Shown: piece by piece, positions 22,698 through 32,610 of the stretch
Layout: every line of letters begins with the position of its first letter
Position numbering within the stretch: the first letter of the stretch is position 1
Notes under the pieces: generated by a model
The model's input: only the letters and a program-made list of their open reading frames with translations
What the model was told of the DNA's origin: nothing
Databases searched by the model: none
NCBI GenBank assembly: GCA_947258435.1
Contig: CAMYID010000023.1
Span: 186,001 to 250,000, forward strand
Source of the DNA: an uncultured Alphaproteobacteria bacterium
Lineage (GTDB): Bacteria; Pseudomonadota; Alphaproteobacteria; UBA11222
Direction: 5' to 3'
Length of the DNA stretch: 64,000 nucleotides
Position numbers and translations under genes: made by a program

Positions 22698-23381
22698 CTA
22701 ATCGGCCCTGCCTGCCGACAGGTCCTCCAATACACGCCGCGCAAGGGGTACGGTCAATGCCCGCTGCTCCCCCAGCGCCTGTGCATCAAGGGCGGCTGCT
22801 ACCCGACCCGCTGCCGCATATGAGCGCTCGATTCGGGCGGCGACATAGGCGACAACATCCTTTGACGCCCGGATCTGCCGATCGGCCAGCAGCTTCAGCA
22901 ATACAGCCGATAACAGCTGATCTTCAGGCTCCGAAATCGCTACGGCCTGAATAGCGCCCAGTCGCGAGCGCAGATCGGCCAGCTCGACAGGCCACAGCGA
23001 AGGCGCCTGGCGTGCCAGCAGTAAAATCGTGTGCCCCTGCTCACGCACGAGGTTGAGCAGATGCAGCACCAGTTCCCAGTTTTCCGGCCGGCTCACGCGT
23101 TCGACATGATCAAGCACGACATGCCCCGCCCCTGCCCGGACAATTTCATTGTCCGATAATTCATCCGCCTGCAGCAGACACGCATCGCTGCGCCGCCGCC
23201 AGATCGCCGCAAGGTGGCTCTTGCCCGACCCTTGCGGCCCGTAAAGGATGAGCGCACGGTTGGGCCAGTCCGGCCACCGATCGAGCCAGGACAGCGCCTC
23301 TTCATTGCTTTGGGCAATGAAGAAATCCTCAACCCCGCTCGCCTGCTGGATCGGCAGATCAAAGGTCAGCTGATCGCCCAT
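22698..23381 (-). CDS. hda: Hda-like DnaA regulatory inactivator (DnaA/Hda AAA+ family)
   Basis: GDQLTFDLPIQQASGVEDFFIAQSNEEALSWLDRWPDWPNRALILYGPQGSGKSHLAAIW; start trimmed to the internal Met. Confidence 0.88.
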   Translation of the reverse strand: MGDQLTFDLPIQQASGVEDFFIAQSNEEALSWLDRWPDWPNRALILYGPQGSGKSHLAAIWRRRSDACLLQADELSDNEIVRAGAGHVVLDHVERVSRPENWELVLHLLNLVREQGHTILLLARQAPSLWPVELADLRSRLGAIQAVAISEPEDQLLSAVLLKLLADRQIRASKDVVAYVAARIERSYAAAGRVAAALDAQALGEQRALTVPLARRVLEDLSAGRAD

Positions 23382-24471
23382 CGCCCCCTGCCCTGGCTGA
23401 CGGCGACGATGTTGCCATGTCCCCATAAAGGCTGCTTTCACGATATTGCGTAATACCAAATCGGGCCAGCACGCCGACCATGGCCGCCATCGGCAAGGCC
23501 AGCAACATGCCCAGGAAACCAAAAATCGCTCCAAATGCCAATAATGCAAAGATCACCCATAGCGGATGAAGCCCTACCTTGCGGCCGACCAGCCGCGGCG
23601 TGAGAAAATTTCCCTCAAGCACCTGACCTGCCGCAAATATGGCAGCAATCAACGCGATATGGAGATAGTCGGGCCAGAACTGCATCACGGCGACAAGCAT
23701 GGAAGCAAGCAGACCGACAAACGCACCAACAAAAGGAATAAAGCTCAACAGACCCGCGATTAATCCAACCAGCAATCCGAAATTCAAACCTGCAAGCGTC
23801 AGTCCGGTCGCATAAAATATCGCCAGCAGCAGACAAACCGTGAATTGCCCGCGGACAAACCCTGAAAGAGCGACATTCATCTCGGTCGCCAGTCTGCGGA
23901 TCGTTGCCGCATGGCGGCGTGGCAACAGCGCATCGACACGCCCCACAAAATTGTCCCACTCCAGCAGGAAATAGAAGGACACGACCGGTGTCAGGAATAT
24001 CAGGCTCAGGATATTGAACAGGGCAAGCCCGCTACTCACCGCCCGTTGCAGAACATTGCCGCCCCAGTCCAGAACATTACCGAACAGATCGGACATCGGG
24101 CCGTTTCCGTCGACGGCCCGCCCATCGAGCAATTCGCGCAGCCGGCCGCCACCGGCGGAATCGATGAATTCGCGGGTTTGTTCGATATAGCCGGGGAGAT
24201 TTCTGGCAAATGCCACAAGCTGCGTTTCAACCACCGGCAATAACAGCATCACACCGGTGATCAGAAGCAGGAAAAATCCGGCGGTAATCAGGATTGTCGC
24301 CGTAATCCGCGACAGACCATGCTTTTCCAGCCAGTCGGCCAGCGGGTCGAGCAAAAAGGCAACGGCCATCCCGGCGACGAACGGCAATAATACACCGCGC
24401 AATACATAAAGGGTCAGCCCGGTCACAAGAACCACGGCCAGCCAGATCGTGATTTGCGTGCGAGGCTTCAT
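23359..24471 (-). CDS. AI-2E family transporter / PerM-like permease
   Basis: Multiple TM helices; PFVAGMAVAFLLDPLADWLEKHGLSR, LVGLIAGLLSFIPFVGAFVGLL. Confidence 0.92.
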   Translation of the reverse strand: MKPRTQITIWLAVVLVTGLTLYVLRGVLLPFVAGMAVAFLLDPLADWLEKHGLSRITATILITAGFFLLLITGVMLLLPVVETQLVAFARNLPGYIEQTREFIDSAGGGRLRELLDGRAVDGNGPMSDLFGNVLDWGGNVLQRAVSSGLALFNILSLIFLTPVVSFYFLLEWDNFVGRVDALLPRRHAATIRRLATEMNVALSGFVRGQFTVCLLLAIFYATGLTLAGLNFGLLVGLIAGLLSFIPFVGAFVGLLASMLVAVMQFWPDYLHIALIAAIFAAGQVLEGNFLTPRLVGRKVGLHPLWVIFALLAFGAIFGFLGMLLALPMAAMVGVLARFGITQYRESSLYGDMATSSPSARAGGDGRSADL

Positions 24472-25040
24472 TCGCCGCTATCGTCCTGCCGGTCCAAATC
24501 GGATTCAGCAGCGCTCATCACGCCAACCCAATCGACAATATAAGCACATCCTGAAATCGCCGTTGTAATTGCTGTCAGATACAGCAAATAAAACACGATC
24601 GGCTCGAGAAATGCGAGGGACAATCCAAGCTGCGCAAGAACGAGCCCGGCCAGGGTGATTTGCGCGACCGTATTGGCTTTGCTGATCATCAGGGGCTGCA
24701 TGGCAAGCCTGTACCCCAGGGTGAAAGACAGCAGAACACCCCCAACAATAAGCAGGTCGCGGCTGACGACCAACATTACAAGCCAGCCCGGCAGACCGCC
24801 GATCATCCCCAAAGTCACATAGATACTCACAAGCAACGCCTTATCCGCGATCGGGTCGAGATAGGCGCCAAGCTGCGTCGCACGATCAAACTGTTTCGCA
24901 ATCAGCCCGTCCAGCGCATCCGACACCCCGGCTATAACAAACAGCCAGAACGCCCAATGGATCTCGCGCTCCAATATCAGCCAGATGATCACCGGCGTCA
25001 GGATCAGGCGGCACAGCGTGATGAAATTGGGAATACTCAC
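24468..25040 (-). CDS. CDP-alcohol phosphatidyltransferase family protein
   Basis: CDP-OH-P motif DALDGLIAKQFDRATQLGAYLDPIADK. Confidence 0.93.
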   Translation of the reverse strand: MSIPNFITLCRLILTPVIIWLILEREIHWAFWLFVIAGVSDALDGLIAKQFDRATQLGAYLDPIADKALLVSIYVTLGMIGGLPGWLVMLVVSRDLLIVGGVLLSFTLGYRLAMQPLMISKANTVAQITLAGLVLAQLGLSLAFLEPIVFYLLYLTAITTAISGCAYIVDWVGVMSAAESDLDRQDDSGE

Positions 25041-25048
25041 AAATCTGC

Positions 25049-26386
25049 CTATTGCCGGGGCGGTGCCGACCGTTCGGGCCGACGCGGGCTCAGAAACCAG
25101 TAATTGTCATATTGTTGCAAATTCAGATCCCGCTGCGCCAATTCAAACTGCAACTGCGCGATGTCACCATGATACTGTACCGACAACTGTGCAAACTGCA
25201 CCGAAAGCGCAAGCAGCTGGATTTCACGCACCCGGTAGATCGACTCCAGCTGGCGGCGCAACGCATGCCATTGCGCCAGCGACTGTGTCCTGGCATTCAG
25301 GGTAATCCGGCCCAGTTCGCCAAACTCAATCCGGGTGCGTCGCTTCCAGTCCTGCTGCAACCGATCCACAAGCTGCCGCGCCGCCCGGTCAAACAGCAAT
25401 TCAATATCCTGGGACTGCGGCACCGCGAACTCGATTGTCGCCAGATCGGTTTGCATGTTCTGTTCGCGCGGACTGTAGGGTTGCGCAACGACTTGCAGAC
25501 GGATTTCGCCATTCGCCGGGTCACGCGTCAGCCCCGCTCGGGCGACGAGCACATCCAGCCCGGCATAATTATGCGAAAATTCCGCCAGCCGCGCCCCGTC
25601 TGAAAGCAACACGTCACCGATATCAAGCGCCATCTGATCCGCCACATCGCCGCGCGGCAGACGCAGCGGACGCAACCCCTGCAGTGCCATCGGCTCCTCT
25701 GCAATCGCGGAAACAAGCGCGTCCCGCCACCGATTGCCCGGCTCCCACAGCAAGCGGGTGCCATCGATATCCGCAAGCGGCACGATTATGAGCGGCGCGG
25801 CGGCTGTTTCGCTGAACCGCACATTATTCCGCCGCAACAGGGCGCGAATGGCATCGGGATCAAATCGTACCGTAAAATCGGCGAGATAACGCGTAACGCT
25901 GCTTTTCTCCCTGGCCACTTCAAAGCCAGTAACCAGTTGCGCAATTTCACGGTCCGTCAGATCGTAAGGTAAATTGGCGATATCGTCGTCAAGGCTCAAC
26001 CGCCGGACGAGCTGCGCAAATGCCATCTGCCGCGCACGGGAAATGGCGCGCTGCCGCGCATCGGCCGCATTCTCCGCACGTTCGTCAATAGCAATATCGG
26101 TGACTGTGTATATTGCCGCGGTGGACGCAATCCCGTTAAAACCGCTGAACAGCGCACGCTGCTCGGCCGCCGAAAGCGTCTGTCGGGCATCAGGCACCGG
26201 TTGCCCCGGCACCGCGCCTGCAAAAAGCATCTGAGCCAGAAGGCAGATATGAACAGGCGCGATAAGGCGAAGAACTACCCGAAGGGTCACCGAGCTAAAA
26301 CCACCCCATAAAAACGCGGAAAACCGGGAATATACAGCAATCGGCGCTGACCGATACCGATACATGCCCTGCCCGGGGAAATTCAC
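25049..26386 (-). CDS. DUF2066 domain-containing protein
   Basis: 'YTVTDIAIDERAENAADARQRAISRARQMAFAQLVRRL' matches the DUF2066 pattern; start codon uncertain. Confidence 0.8.
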   Translation of the reverse strand: MNFPGQGMYRYRSAPIAVYSRFSAFLWGGFSSVTLRVVLRLIAPVHICLLAQMLFAGAVPGQPVPDARQTLSAAEQRALFSGFNGIASTAAIYTVTDIAIDERAENAADARQRAISRARQMAFAQLVRRLSLDDDIANLPYDLTDREIAQLVTGFEVAREKSSVTRYLADFTVRFDPDAIRALLRRNNVRFSETAAAPLIIVPLADIDGTRLLWEPGNRWRDALVSAIAEEPMALQGLRPLRLPRGDVADQMALDIGDVLLSDGARLAEFSHNYAGLDVLVARAGLTRDPANGEIRLQVVAQPYSPREQNMQTDLATIEFAVPQSQDIELLFDRAARQLVDRLQQDWKRRTRIEFGELGRITLNARTQSLAQWHALRRQLESIYRVREIQLLALSVQFAQLSVQYHGDIAQLQFELAQRDLNLQQYDNYWFLSPRRPERSAPPRQ

Positions 26387-26421
26387 TTCAGCCCTCCCCG
26401 GGCGGTCATGAGCGTACGCGA

Positions 26422-27219
26422 CTAGCCGCCCTTCATTTCCGACAGCAACTGAATTGAAACATCATAGCCCGCCTCTTCGGGGATTTTCAGGAACGGCCCC
26501 TGATCGCCCTTACCCATCTCCGGCAGAACGGTCACGATCTTGCTGCTTTTGGCCGTGTTAACGGCGTCGACAACCGACGCGGACCGGCCCAGCTTCATCA
26601 CATTCATACGAGTGGGGAAAATCACTGTACGGCGGCCGGCGTCGGCCTCTTCGATCACTTTCGACGGCTTGATCCATACCGAATCGACCGATTCATGCCC
26701 GTCATGCACGGCGATATGATCGGCCGGCGCTTCAATGACAAAGAAATGCGTATCAAACCGCTTTGGCACCATGGGCGGGGTAATCCAATGGGCAAAATGC
26801 ACAAGATTATCCAGCACAAGCACGAGGTTTTCAGCCTCAAGCATGTCAAGCATGCCAAGTTCGTTCTTCACGAGCTTGTCGCGGTAATGTTCGAGGCTTT
26901 TCAGCCGTTCCCCCGAAACAAGCCCGCTCCCGCCCGCTTCATGGGCCAGCAAGACGCCGCATTCCTCAAACGCTTCGCGGATACCGCCGACGCGCAGCGC
27001 AAGCGCATCATCATCAAGATCCGCTGCGTCTTCACACCGGGCGCGGATACCGGGCGCATAATCGGCGTCGTCCACTTTGCCCCCGGGGAAAACCAGCGCT
27101 CCGGTAGCGAAGTCGATCTGGTGATGCCGCTCGACCATAAAGACCTCAAGTCCGTCGTCACCATCACGGACCAACAGGATGGTTGCGGCAGGCACGGGCG
27201 TTACAGGTTCTTTAGCCAT
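26422..27219 (-). CDS. NUDIX hydrolase
   Basis: ATILLVRDGDDGLEVFMVERHHQIDFATGALVFPGGKVD...IREAFEECGVLLA. Confidence 0.92.
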   Translation of the reverse strand: MAKEPVTPVPAATILLVRDGDDGLEVFMVERHHQIDFATGALVFPGGKVDDADYAPGIRARCEDAADLDDDALALRVGGIREAFEECGVLLAHEAGGSGLVSGERLKSLEHYRDKLVKNELGMLDMLEAENLVLVLDNLVHFAHWITPPMVPKRFDTHFFVIEAPADHIAVHDGHESVDSVWIKPSKVIEEADAGRRTVIFPTRMNVMKLGRSASVVDAVNTAKSSKIVTVLPEMGKGDQGPFLKIPEEAGYDVSIQLLSEMKGG

Positions 27220-27554
27220 GTTATTCCTCAACTTTCTAATGGATTGATTATGGTCTTAATATATCGCTTTGCGCCGTTCCTCTAGCGTCATGCGCATTAA
27301 ACAGCGTTTTTACGGCACAGCCGGTCAAAATGAACGCTTTTCAGGTTTGCGCACTATGCCTGACGCCTAACATCTGATGCCCGATGCTTGGGGCGTGCCT
27401 GTTTCAGCTTACCGTGATCAACAGGCACAAGTAAAACCGGCAAACCCGAAATTGAGCTGTGCGGGTTCCCTTGCGGTCTCCCGCGCCGCCGCGTAGCCTG
27501 CCTAATCGCACAATGGCAAAATTCGAGATCGGCGAAATACGGGGAGGAACAGGT

Positions 27555-28382
27555 ATGGACGCGGTGGTTACCGAAGATCTGGGAGACGGAGTCTTACTTG
27601 TCCGAATGAACCGCCCCGATCATCTGAATGCCATGAACACGGCACTGCTATCGGGCCTGTATGACGCGTTTGCGGCGGCGGAGAAGGACCCGGCCGTGCG
27701 TGTCGCGATTCTGACCGGCGCAGGGCGCGCCTTTTGTGCCGGGCTCGACTTGCGCGAGGGGGTCAATCCGCCCGGCACCGATGGCGGCCCGGAAGGGTTG
27801 GCTGACGGGCTTGGCGGGCCACAGCGCGGGATGCAGGTACAGCAATTCATTGCAGATCTGATGATTCGCATTCACCGTTTGCGGCTTCCCGTCATCGCGG
27901 CAGTCAACGGCGCTGCATCGGGTGGCGGGCTGGCGCTTGCTTTGGCAAGCGATATTCGTATCGCTTCGCAATCGGCAAAATTCAACGTCGCCTTTGTCAG
28001 GATCGGCCTGTCTGGATGTGATGTCGGTGTGAGCTGGTTTCTGCCGCGCATCTTGGGCGCCAGCCTGTCGCAGGAAATGTTATTGACCGGACGCTTTATG
28101 TTGGCGGAAGAGGCCGCCCGGACAGGGCTTGTATCACGCACCGTTCCCGACGATCAGTTGCACGACGCCGCCCTTGAAACCGCAAGGCAAATCGCGGGCA
28201 ACAGCCCGTTCGGTGTATGGATGACCAAAGAGGTATCGACCGCCAATATGGGGCCTGTCAGCCTTGAGACGGCAATCGATCTGGAAAACCGCACACAAAT
28301 TCTGACAACCCATACAAAAGATCAGAAAGAAGCCGTGCGCGCCTTCCTTGAAAAAAGAAAACCTGTTTTTAACAATCGCTGA
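27555..28382 (+). CDS. Enoyl-CoA hydratase/isomerase family protein
   Basis: VRMNRPDHLNAMN, GAGRAFCAGLDL, AVNGAASGGGLALALASDIRIAS; GGGGAGG ribosome-binding site before ATG 27555. Confidence 0.95.
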   Translation: MDAVVTEDLGDGVLLVRMNRPDHLNAMNTALLSGLYDAFAAAEKDPAVRVAILTGAGRAFCAGLDLREGVNPPGTDGGPEGLADGLGGPQRGMQVQQFIADLMIRIHRLRLPVIAAVNGAASGGGLALALASDIRIASQSAKFNVAFVRIGLSGCDVGVSWFLPRILGASLSQEMLLTGRFMLAEEAARTGLVSRTVPDDQLHDAALETARQIAGNSPFGVWMTKEVSTANMGPVSLETAIDLENRTQILTTHTKDQKEAVRAFLEKRKPVFNNR

Positions 28383-28548
28383 ACAAATCCGCCCCCACCG
28401 GCTGGGCGAACAGGTGCAAAACAACAGCAGTTGCATCAAAACCACTTAATAGAGTGGACAATTGCAACTGTTTTCGTTATGGCTAGCCCCTCGTCGGTCA
28501 CCAGTCCGGCGCCATCACGTCATCGATAACAAATTGGGAACCGAATAG

Positions 28549-28755
28549 GTGCAGGTTGTTGTTCGCGACAATAATGTCGACCAGGCGCTGAAAGCGCTCA
28601 AAAAGAAAATGCAGCGCGAAGGTGTTTTTCGTGAAATGAAATTGCGGAATTTCTACGAAAAACCCTCGGAAAAGCGCGCGCGCGAAAAGGCCGAGGCGAT
28701 CCGCCGCGCCCGTAAGCTGGCGCGTAAACGCGCACAGCGCGAAGGAATGCTCTAG
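28549..28755 (+). CDS. rpsU: 30S ribosomal protein S21
   Basis: [57 protein letters not shown] start. Confidence 0.97.
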   Translation: MQVVVRDNNVDQALKALKKKMQREGVFREMKLRNFYEKPSEKRAREKAEAIRRARKLARKRAQREGML

Positions 28756-28770
28756 ACATTTCCATTTAAA

Positions 28771-28800
28771 GCGCTTTCATTTTAAAGCGCCGCCATTTTT
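28771..28800 (+). terminator. Possible terminator after rpsU
   Basis: GCGCTTT-CATTTT-AAAGCGC stem, but the T tract is separated by CGCCA. Confidence 0.45.
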
Positions 28801-29002
28801 ATGCATTTCTGTTTTGCCGGGTGGCGCAACTTAGCTGCGCCCCATATCTGGCGCTGCCATCAGTGACAGGCAGAAAGTCAAAGCCGGGCGGTGCTGAGCC
28901 GCCCCATTTTATATTATGCTGTATTGCGCGCGCCTATTCGCCCGCCAATTACATGATCCGCGCAGGCGCCCCCGCCTCAAGCGCAGGAAACGTCACAGCA
29001 TC

Positions 29003-30796
29003 CTAGGGCGAAGCCAACAGATCAAAGACATCCGCATTGGGTGATTTACCCATCATATGCACCTGATGCCACACAGCGTAGAACAACAACGCCCATGCGG
29101 CATTTCCCGCGCGTTTAGGTGCCTGCCCCCGTGCCAGCGCTGCAAACAACGCTTCAACGGCGGCAGGCTTGCATATTTCCGCAATCCCCGGCTGCGCGGC
29201 AATCAGCGGCCCTGCTTGCCCAGCCTCCTGCGCAAGCCATTCGGCAACCGGTACGGTAAACCCCCGCTTGGGTGAAAACGGTTCGGCCTGCGGCAGATGT
29301 TTTTCGAGCCATCGTCGCAGTAGATATTTCCCTTTGCCCCGACCTTTGCCCCTTTGCCGCCCGACCTTCAGATGATCGGGCAGACAAAAGGCAAGTTCCG
29401 CCACAACAGGGTCAAGCAGCGGCGTGCGCCCCTCAAGCCCGTGCGCCATCAGACAACGATCGAGCTTGATCAGCAGATCATGTGGCAACCAATCTGCGCA
29501 ATCAACCGCCTGGGCCTGTTGCAGACGGCTATACCGCGAGGTCGACACGCGCCCCTGCGCCGCGGCAATGCCATCGCGCCAATTCGGGGTTTCGTGCCGC
29601 AAGACCCCCAATCCATCCATGATCCCCCGCGCGCGCATGGTTCGCCCGCCGAACAGAAGAGGTCGCAAGACACTGCGATAGCGCCCATATCCGGCAAACA
29701 GCTCGTCGCCCCCCTCACCGCACAACACGACCTTCAATTCCCGCGCAGCCTCTGCCGCCAGAATATAGGTGGGCAAAATTGCATAATCAGCAACCGGATC
29801 ATCCACAAATGCTGCAATTTCGGGCAGAAGCTCCCACAGATGGCGGGATGTCACCTCCACCTCGACATGCTCTGCCCCGACCTGGCGTGCCAAATTACGC
29901 GCATGCGCCCGTTCGTCATGAACACCGGTGCCGGGAAAGCCGGCGGTGAAGGCACGTACCGGCTGATCATTGAGCCGCGCCATACAGGCAAGGATCACAG
30001 ATGAGTCAATCCCGCCGGAAAGAAACAACCCATAAGGCACATCGGACCGCTGATGAACCATCACACTATCCATCAATGCCGCATCCAGTGCCTGCAGTGC
30101 CGTCGCCTCATCCCGCGCAACAATGCCTTTTTCGGGAAGCGCGGGCCGAGAGGTCCTTTCAACCACGCTCCCTTCCGAAACAACCAGCGTTTCACCGGGC
30201 ATCAGGCGATTTATCTGTGTAAAGACCGTATTTCTGCCGGTGGTAAACTGCAGCTGCAGCAATTCCTGCGCCTTGTCCTCCCGCACCTGAGGCGAGACCA
30301 GCCCGGTGGCAATAATCGCGCCCGGTTCGGAGGCAAACAGAAAACCCTGCCCGGTCTCCGCATAGTAAAGCGGTTTTATGCCAAACGGGTCGCGTGATAG
30401 TAAAAGCCGGTTTTCATTCGGATCATATAATGCAATGCCAAACATGCCGCGCAAATAGTCCGCATAGTCGGTACCGAAAGCGCGGTAGAGGAAAAGCGGT
30501 GGTTCGCAATCGGACCGTGTCTGCAAGGGGAAATCGGGAAACTGCGCAATCAACTCGCGGTAGTTGTAGATTTCACCATTGGCGACGAGCGCTGCACCAT
30601 CGGGTTCATAAAAGGGCTGATCCCCGGTCTCAAGATCGATGATTGCAAGCCGGGTGTGCACCATACCCAAACCCGCCGCACGGTACCGCCCCTCGCCATC
30701 GGGACCGCGATGCCCAAGCGCATCGATAAGCGCGCCCAGCACTGCTTCAGACGGTGCGCTGCCATCGCGTGTCATCATGCCGCCGATACCGCACAT
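29003..30796 (-). CDS. asnB: Asparagine synthase (glutamine-hydrolysing)
   Basis: MCGIGGMM N-terminal Cys Ntn domain; LSGGIDSSVILACMA PP-loop. Confidence 0.94.
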   Translation of the reverse strand: MCGIGGMMTRDGSAPSEAVLGALIDALGHRGPDGEGRYRAAGLGMVHTRLAIIDLETGDQPFYEPDGAALVANGEIYNYRELIAQFPDFPLQTRSDCEPPLFLYRAFGTDYADYLRGMFGIALYDPNENRLLLSRDPFGIKPLYYAETGQGFLFASEPGAIIATGLVSPQVREDKAQELLQLQFTTGRNTVFTQINRLMPGETLVVSEGSVVERTSRPALPEKGIVARDEATALQALDAALMDSVMVHQRSDVPYGLFLSGGIDSSVILACMARLNDQPVRAFTAGFPGTGVHDERAHARNLARQVGAEHVEVEVTSRHLWELLPEIAAFVDDPVADYAILPTYILAAEAARELKVVLCGEGGDELFAGYGRYRSVLRPLLFGGRTMRARGIMDGLGVLRHETPNWRDGIAAAQGRVSTSRYSRLQQAQAVDCADWLPHDLLIKLDRCLMAHGLEGRTPLLDPVVAELAFCLPDHLKVGRQRGKGRGKGKYLLRRWLEKHLPQAEPFSPKRGFTVPVAEWLAQEAGQAGPLIAAQPGIAEICKPAAVEALFAALARGQAPKRAGNAAWALLFYAVWHQVHMMGKSPNADVFDLLASP

Positions 30797-31830
30797 CAGC
30801 CAGCCACCTTTTCGAAAAAGCGCACATACCGGTCGACGACCATATCCTCAGTAAACTGAGCCATATAGGATTGATAACCGCGGTCCGCGATCTGTCGTGC
30901 AAAATCCCGATCGTCAATCAACCGGCCGATTGCACGCGCCAATGCCGGTGCATCTTCAGGCGGCACCAGCAAACCGTCTTTTCCGTCCGCGATCAGGAAT
31001 TGCGGTCCCGCCGCACGCGCGGCGACAACCGGGCAACGCTGCGCCCAGCCCTCAATCACCACATTGCCGAGCGGCTCTATCCGCGAGGGGCAGACAAGAA
31101 TATCGGCGGTCGCACGCAATGTGGCACCATCTTCGCGCCACCCCAGAAAGCGAATGCGGTCAGCCACGCCCATGGATTGGGCCTGTTCCTGCAAGGTTTG
31201 TCTTTCGGGGCCCTCGCCCGCGATCCACAAGAAGCTGCCGGGCAAATCGACCATTGCCGCGATCAGGACATCGAAGGCCTTGTTCTGATGCAGCCTTCCC
31301 ATCGCAAGCAGCAAAGGAACGCCGTCAGGGGTTGAAAATGTGCTGCGCGCCAGCGGGGGCGCGGTTTCGGCATTCACGAAATTCGGCAGATAATGTGCCT
31401 TGTTTTCAGGGCAGCCCGCGCGCACAAGATAATCAACGATATCGGGTGTGTTACCGATCAGATGATCGCATCCGCGGTAATATTTGAGCGGATAATACCC
31501 CCCAAGCCGCGCGCAATAGACAGGTCGCGCATCCACAGTCTTGCGCGGTAATTTATCGCTCGCACGGCTCATCCAGCTTAACACGATATCGGGATCAAAT
31601 GCGGTAAGCTGGCGCCGCAAAGCGGCGCGCGTCCGAAAATCAAGCTTTCCGCCAAACGGTAACTCCGCCACCGTCAGCCCTTCCGCGCATAGTCTGGCCG
31701 CGCGTGCTGCATCCTTCCTGATCGCCAGTTGCTGCGTCATTCCCCGGCGCGCCAGAGCAATGGTCAGACGCTCGAAAAAAAGCTCTGCCCCGCCCTGCGA
31801 ACTGCCCGCCATTACCTGAAAGATACGCAT
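30796..31830 (-). CDS. Glycosyltransferase, GT4-like
   Basis: N-terminus 'MRIFQVMAGSSQGGAELFFERLTIAL' and 'ADILVCPSRIEPLGNVVIEGWAQRCPVVAARAAGPQFLI'. Confidence 0.93.
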   Translation of the reverse strand: MRIFQVMAGSSQGGAELFFERLTIALARRGMTQQLAIRKDAARAARLCAEGLTVAELPFGGKLDFRTRAALRRQLTAFDPDIVLSWMSRASDKLPRKTVDARPVYCARLGGYYPLKYYRGCDHLIGNTPDIVDYLVRAGCPENKAHYLPNFVNAETAPPLARSTFSTPDGVPLLLAMGRLHQNKAFDVLIAAMVDLPGSFLWIAGEGPERQTLQEQAQSMGVADRIRFLGWREDGATLRATADILVCPSRIEPLGNVVIEGWAQRCPVVAARAAGPQFLIADGKDGLLVPPEDAPALARAIGRLIDDRDFARQIADRGYQSYMAQFTEDMVVDRYVRFFEKVAG

Positions 31831-31836
31831 GCGCGG

Positions 31837-32610
31837 CTAGCGCCCCTCTTCTTCAGCAATTTTCGCTTTCAGATAGGACACCAGAGGATAAGTTGCTGAA
31901 AACAATGCAAGAAGCAGCCCGAAATGTTTTTCACGATAGCCCTTGCGGCTGATATAGGACTTCCAGAAACGCGAGATGATGCGGCGCAGATTATTCGCAA
32001 GCGATCCGATCTCCCCCGACGCCCGCAGATCGGCCGCACGCGCCGTCGTATAACGGTCAAAGCGCGCAATCATGTCGGAAATATCGTCATCGACAAGATG
32101 ATCGATCGGCGTTTCAAGCCATCGGCGCGGCCCGTCCAGCGCAATCTTGGGGTGTACAAGCTGATCGCCCCAGTGCTTCGCCCCCTTTGTGAACAGTCGC
32201 GGGCCAGCGCTTGCGCCGTTATAGGCGCCCCAGCCATAACGCACCAGCCGATCGCCGATATAATTGTCGAACCTGATCAGAAAGTAACCCGGTGCGGCGG
32301 AGGCAATCACACGCCTCACCTCTTCGGCCAGCGCATCGGGCACCCTTTCATCTGCATCAACCTCAAGCACCCACGGCCCCGCGCAGGCCGCAATCCCCGC
32401 ATTCCGCCGCGGCCCTTCCAGCGGCCAGGCCCCTTCCACGATCCGGGCACCGGCGGCTTGCGCAATGTCACGGCTTTTATCTGTACACCGATCAAGAACG
32501 ACAACCACTTCATCTGCAAACTGCAACCGCGCAAGACAGTCGGGCAAATGCGTTTCTTCGTTATGCGCCACAACAAGCGCACTTATTGCCGCTGCGTTGC
32601 CGTCACTCAT
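31837..32610 (-). CDS. Family 2 glycosyltransferase (LPS core type)
   Basis: ALVVAHNEETHLPDCLARLQFADEVVVVLDRCTDKS...GPWVLEVDADERV. Confidence 0.93.
   Translation of the reverse strand: MSDGNAAAISALVVAHNEETHLPDCLARLQFADEVVVVLDRCTDKSRDIAQAAGARIVEGAWPLEGPRRNAGIAACAGPWVLEVDADERVPDALAEEVRRVIASAAPGYFLIRFDNYIGDRLVRYGWGAYNGASAGPRLFTKGAKHWGDQLVHPKIALDGPRRWLETPIDHLVDDDISDMIARFDRYTTARAADLRASGEIGSLANNLRRIISRFWKSYISRKGYREKHFGLLLALFSATYPLVSYLKAKIAEEEGR

Noticed and set aside
21926-22954. 342-aa ORF on the + strand
   Set aside because: Antisense to the SDR and hda genes; spans two real genes.
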